From assembly GCA_017531445.1 (NCBI GenBank), contig JAFXKZ010000002.1, forward strand, positions 265,286-329,285: DNA of 64,000 nucleotides, read 5' to 3'. Positions 60,834 to 64,000 of this stretch are shown here, piece by piece. A program made the position numbers and the translations under genes. Under the pieces are notes generated by a model that saw nothing but the letters and a program-made list of their open reading frames with translations, made no database searches and was not told where the DNA came from. The stretch is from Kiritimatiellia bacterium. Lineage in GTDB: Bacteria > Verrucomicrobiota > Kiritimatiellia > RFP12 > DVOR01. The stretch's first letter is position 1, and each line of letters opens with the position of its first letter.

Positions 60834-62267
60834 ATGCTTTCGAAAATTAAAGGACTTCTCTTAATTCTGCTTTACACACTCATCGCTTGCGGGTGTGTAT
60901 GGCTTTGTCATTACACCTCTTCAACACCATTGCCATCCACGAGTGAAGTGCCCCATCTCATTGCAACCTCTCAGTTGGTGGAATCACACCAAAATTCGTT
61001 AAGCCCGATACACAAAACTCTTCCGCCTACGCGTCCATTCCATCGGCTTGCGGCACTCACAACAACATTCATTGGTGCTCCGCTGTCCGGTGAATATTCT
61101 TTGAGATCTTACCGGCTTCTGCCGACCTTCCTGACAGCCGTTTTGCTTGCACTCATTCCCGCACTCGGACTGAAACGAAGAGGTGGCTTCTTTGAAACCA
61201 ATGATGCGCCATTTTGGGTAATGGCCTTTCTCATCGCTTCACCTGCTGTACTTTGTTTTTGTTGCAGATTCACCCCGCTCGCATTTCAAGCGAGTACGTT
61301 CTTTTTGTTATTAGTCTCAACACGCGCATATGTGCAATGGCCGAATTACCTATCTGCCATGCTGATTGGTTTTCTGGCCGCCCTCGCCGTGCTGGCAGAA
61401 CCTGATTTTTTATGGGCGGTGCTGCTTTTAATTCCCGTTATCGGAATTGGGCTTGGATGGCGAAGGCTCGCTTTGTTTTGGCACACGGGTCACTTCCTAA
61501 CGCTCGTTGCTACGCTGCTCTTTATACTCGGAGTCGGTCATTTTCGCATCACAGATCTGACGCTTGCTCTTGTAAATGCTTTTCAACTTTCAGAGCCGAT
61601 TTTATACGCTTTGAAATGGCGTCTGATTTGGCTCTGCTCCGGCGGCTTCGCGCTGCTTGCGTGGTTGGGAATGCTAATTTGGAGAAAGTATAATTCGGAT
61701 CACCGTTGGGAAAGAATTCTTCTTATCCTCTTTCCGATCTATCTTTTGGCCTCGCTCTTTTTCAAAGACGGAGGGGGATTTGCGATTCCAACCATTTGTC
61801 TTTCTGCACTGCTGTTGGCATTTCTTCTTTCACTTGTTCCCAATTTCTGGTGGAAGCTCTCGTTGGGCTCCATCACCTTTGCTGTTCTTATCCTCTGCAA
61901 TATTCATCTCACCTCAATCTCTTTTGATCTCTCCGGCACCGACCGGAAGCGACAAATCAAAGCATTGAAAGACTTGCGTAGTGCATTAAATGTTACCCAA
62001 GGGACGCCTGTCCCGTTCAATATCGCAATCAACAACCCCGAATTGAACGCGGCAATACACTGGCATCTTCGCCATTATCCACTTTCTGCTTCCGCGCAAC
62101 ACACGAAACAAATGCTTCTCCTTTCCGACCGTTCCTATTCGGATACAAAAACCACTCTTAAGCTGACACAAAACAGTGTTGCGATGCAAACGTTTCATCT
62201 TTCTGCAAATCAGTTGCTTTATTTGTTCGAGATTTCAAGGAAAGCTTCTACAAAAGGAAACGAATGA
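60834..62267 (+). CDS. Multi-spanning membrane protein, glycosyltransferase-39-like
   Basis: 477 residues with about ten hydrophobic helices (first at 5-25, then from about 100 to 360) and a soluble C-terminal domain of about 110 residues. The layout resembles ArnT/PMT-type lipid-linked sugar transferases, but I cannot see the expected acidic DE motif in the first loop, so the assignment is weak. Its stop overlaps the exosortase start (ATGA), so the two are co-translated and this protein probably works with the exosortase, for example in glycosylating or moving sorted proteins. Confidence 0.6.
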   Translation: MLSKIKGLLLILLYTLIACGCVWLCHYTSSTPLPSTSEVPHLIATSQLVESHQNSLSPIHKTLPPTRPFHRLAALTTTFIGAPLSGEYSLRSYRLLPTFLTAVLLALIPALGLKRRGGFFETNDAPFWVMAFLIASPAVLCFCCRFTPLAFQASTFFLLLVSTRAYVQWPNYLSAMLIGFLAALAVLAEPDFLWAVLLLIPVIGIGLGWRRLALFWHTGHFLTLVATLLFILGVGHFRITDLTLALVNAFQLSEPILYALKWRLIWLCSGGFALLAWLGMLIWRKYNSDHRWERILLILFPIYLLASLFFKDGGGFAIPTICLSALLLAFLLSLVPNFWWKLSLGSITFAVLILCNIHLTSISFDLSGTDRKRQIKALKDLRSALNVTQGTPVPFNIAINNPELNAAIHWHLRHYPLSASAQHTKQMLLLSDRSYSDTKTTLKLTQNSVAMQTFHLSANQLLYLFEISRKASTKGNE

Positions 62268-63877
62268 AACACTTTCTACACCATTTACCTTTCCTCCTTT
62301 TTATCCTGCTGTTATTGCCCTGGTTCCCTCCAGCGATCTCAAGTACGCTCAGTGCAATGGCGGATCATTCACAACACATGGAATATATTTGGCTGGTTCC
62401 CGCACTCAGTCTTTTCTTGGTTTGGAAACGTCGCAAACTTCTTTGGAGCATTATACAACAACCGGCCCCTGCACCACTCTCAGCTCTACCTATCTTCATT
62501 CTCGCATGTAGTTTTCTTTTTTTAGGTTTCCGTGGTGGCCAATCTCGCTTTCTTCAAGTAGCGGCAATTCTCATCATAATGGCACTTCCGTTGGCCTGCT
62601 ATGGTTGCAACCTTTTCAAAGCCTTATTTTTCCCTGTAATTCTTCTGGTGTTTATCATACCGATAGGTTTTCTTGACAATTTTACCGTTCCGCTTCGCTA
62701 TGCGTCTGTTTCAGCCACTACGTTTATACTCAACGGTTTAGGTATTGCGGTTCGTCAAATCGGCACTGCGATTGTCTCAACCTCCGTCATACCGTTCCAA
62801 TTAGATGTTGCAGATCCCTGTAGCGGCATTCGTTCGATTATTGCACTTTTTGTCGGTTCCGCTGCCTATGGAGCAATTGCGCTAAATAGCTCTTGGCGAC
62901 GATTACTCCTCTTCGGATTAAGTATTCCCATCGCTTTTTTAGGTAACGTTATACGCCTTCTCCTAACTGCCATGACCTGCTATTTCATCAATCAAAAGGC
63001 AGGCATGATGTTGCATGACCATGCGCTTTTCATTATTGCACCATTCTATTTGCTGATCTTTTTTATTGTTACAGACTGGTTAAAACGTTCCGACATCAAA
63101 ACAAACCCACTAGAAAAGTTGAGTCAATCAAAAATGCTAGCCCCCAAAAAGCATACATACGCACTGCTTTTGTTAATGGCCATTTTGCTTAACCTTTTTC
63201 AGTATTACACCTCAAAAATGCCACCATTGGTATTTGAATCAGACGCCTTTTTATCCAAAACATTTATGTCGCTGCCTAATGCCACAATGGAATATCCTTG
63301 GTTTTGCCAAAACCGTATATGTCTCTATGCATTCAACCTTAACGAATCCCACACCCGCCCCGCGCATTGCCCACAATGTGAGGGGGAGCTACGCCCCATC
63401 TCAAAAGCAGAGTTGGATATCTTGCCAGCAGACACACAATGCAGGAAGGTAACATATATTTTCTCAAACGGTGAGATTTTTACAGTCTCATTGGTAATCG
63501 CAGGACAAAGCCGCATGTCAATACATCGCCCGGAACTTTGTCTTCCTTCGCAAGGTTTTGTTTTAAGTGAAAGAAATATCATTCATCTTTCAGAATCAGT
63601 CCCCATGGCTACATTCGCACTTCGTAAAGAGGGGTCCCTCGGAACGAGTGGCTTTGCCTATCTCTTCCTGAACTCTAAAATTGCGACAGTCTCAAATATC
63701 AAACGCGTCTTGGGTGATTGTCTGGAACGTTCCATCTGTAATCGTATCCCGCGATGGGCAATGATAACAATCCAATCGCCCAACCATGATTTTCAAACCG
63801 CTGAAGGCGAACTTGCGCTACGCCATTTTATGACATTGTTCTACCCAACTCTTTTCACTGAAGATAGAACATTATGA
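62264..63877 (+). CDS. Exosortase fused to an EpsI-like domain with a four-cysteine insertion
   Basis: 537 residues. Residues 1-270: eight or so membrane helices with the exosortase triad C186 (DPCSGIRS), R231 (GNVIRLLL) and H251/H253 (HDHALFI), a transpeptidase that cleaves PEP-CTERM-type signals. After a linker and a further helix (about 300-315), residues 320-537 are an EpsI/DUF3485-type domain with RMSIHRPELCLPSQGF (418-432). Within it, C348-x4-C353 and C369-x2-C372 form a zinc-ribbon-like insertion. No PEP-CTERM substrate was found in the window. Overlaps neighbours on both sides by four bases. Confidence 0.88.
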   Translation: MKHFLHHLPFLLFILLLLPWFPPAISSTLSAMADHSQHMEYIWLVPALSLFLVWKRRKLLWSIIQQPAPAPLSALPIFILACSFLFLGFRGGQSRFLQVAAILIIMALPLACYGCNLFKALFFPVILLVFIIPIGFLDNFTVPLRYASVSATTFILNGLGIAVRQIGTAIVSTSVIPFQLDVADPCSGIRSIIALFVGSAAYGAIALNSSWRRLLLFGLSIPIAFLGNVIRLLLTAMTCYFINQKAGMMLHDHALFIIAPFYLLIFFIVTDWLKRSDIKTNPLEKLSQSKMLAPKKHTYALLLLMAILLNLFQYYTSKMPPLVFESDAFLSKTFMSLPNATMEYPWFCQNRICLYAFNLNESHTRPAHCPQCEGELRPISKAELDILPADTQCRKVTYIFSNGEIFTVSLVIAGQSRMSIHRPELCLPSQGFVLSERNIIHLSESVPMATFALRKEGSLGTSGFAYLFLNSKIATVSNIKRVLGDCLERSICNRIPRWAMITIQSPNHDFQTAEGELALRHFMTLFYPTLFTEDRTL

Positions 63878-64000
63878 AAACGTCAAACGCGTCTTTATCA
63901 ATCGAAGTCGCCACTACACCGTTCAAAAGGATGCAAGGGCTTTTAGGAAGAAAACGACTTCCCACTGGCCATGGACTTCTTCTTCATCCGTGTAATGCAA
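63874..64000 (+). CDS. DUF192 family protein, 5' part only
   Basis: Begins with an ATGA overlap on the exosortase stop and runs off the window end (42 codons visible). The frame shows FKRMQGLLGRKRLPTGHGLLL followed by HPCNA, the start of DUF192, a small beta-barrel domain of unknown function usually found outside the cytoplasm. No signal peptide is visible in the first residues. Co-transcribed with the exosortase gene. Confidence 0.8.
   Translation, partial: MKTSNASLSIEVATTPFKRMQGLLGRKRLPTGHGLLLHPCNA

Noticed and set aside
60834..63877. PEP-CTERM substrate proteins for the exosortase
   Set aside because: No C-terminal PEP motif followed by a helix and basic residues was seen in any complete protein here; the first gene is cut off before its C terminus.
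1..64000. tRNA or rRNA genes
   Set aside because: I looked in each spacer for T-loop and acceptor patterns and found none that fold; a tRNAscan run would settle it.

Overview
The window looks like a chromosomal segment of an anaerobic, Gram-negative-type bacterium of the PVC superphylum. Kiritimatiellota or Lentisphaerota seem likeliest, and Verrucomicrobiota is possible. This placement is inference from gene content: a 28-residue AURKAIP1/COX24-type ribosomal peptide (bTHX-like), a ParE-type topoisomerase subunit with the EGKS TOPRIM signature, an exosortase fused to an EpsI-like domain, a fused LeuCD isomerase, an anaerobic sulfatase-maturase-like radical SAM enzyme, a Tat-targeted [FeFe] hydrogenase and an AhbC-like enzyme of siroheme-dependent heme synthesis. 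Base composition is near 50% GC, except for AT-rich Rhs tips and some spacers. I see no rRNA, tRNA, CRISPR array, prophage or complete insertion sequence.

Layout. 1-5.7 kb: secreted FGE-like repeat protein (cut by the window edge), alr, a solitary OppF-type ATPase, guaB. 5.8-15.2 kb (minus strand): an Rhs locus with one full-length rhs gene, a small membrane protein, an orphan tip carrying HExxH with its own core fragment, a candidate immunity gene, and an unknown gene fused in frame to a second core fragment. 15.2-17.5 kb: two long non-coding stretches around tsaC. 17.5-23.7 kb: operon of TPR lipoprotein, ahbC-like gene, cvpA-like gene, dnaG, Rsm22-type methyltransferase. 24-30.3 kb: TPR protein, leuCD, dsbD with a shortened thioredoxin domain, xerC/D. 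30.4-34.8 kb (minus): M42 peptidase, nadC, coaX, yggT, yggU and a hypothetical gene. 35.2-39.3 kb (minus): HAD phosphatase, a QueH-Gfo/Idh/MocA fusion, the hydrogenase. 39.6-45.2 kb (plus): argG, glycosyltransferase, accD-accA-ELM1. 45.5-50 kb (minus): proS, HU-like gene, hisS, hisG, bTHX. 50.3-55.9 kb (minus): parE, then PHP hydrolase, ADP-ribosylglycohydrolase, rsmE, tyrA, thioredoxin-like. 56.3-59.7 kb (plus): C_GCAxxG protein, radical SAM maturase, second M42 peptidase, trmJ. Then gluQ (minus), and a plus-strand operon of membrane protein, exosortase-EpsI and DUF192 running off the end.

Most genes are housekeeping and sit in tight operons with ATGA or TGATG overlaps. The observations most worth following are: (1) a dispersed family of inverted repeats built on a TCGSCGA core, found in six intergenic spacers; (2) the QueH-oxidoreductase fusion; (3) the Rhs tip array with copied core fragments; (4) a recurrent extended -10 element (TGnTATAmT), often so close to the start codon that the mRNA should be leaderless or nearly so; (5) a terminator-like hairpin directly against the alr start codon; (6) a four-cysteine insertion in the EpsI half of the exosortase. 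No computation was run. All family calls are from motif recognition by eye.
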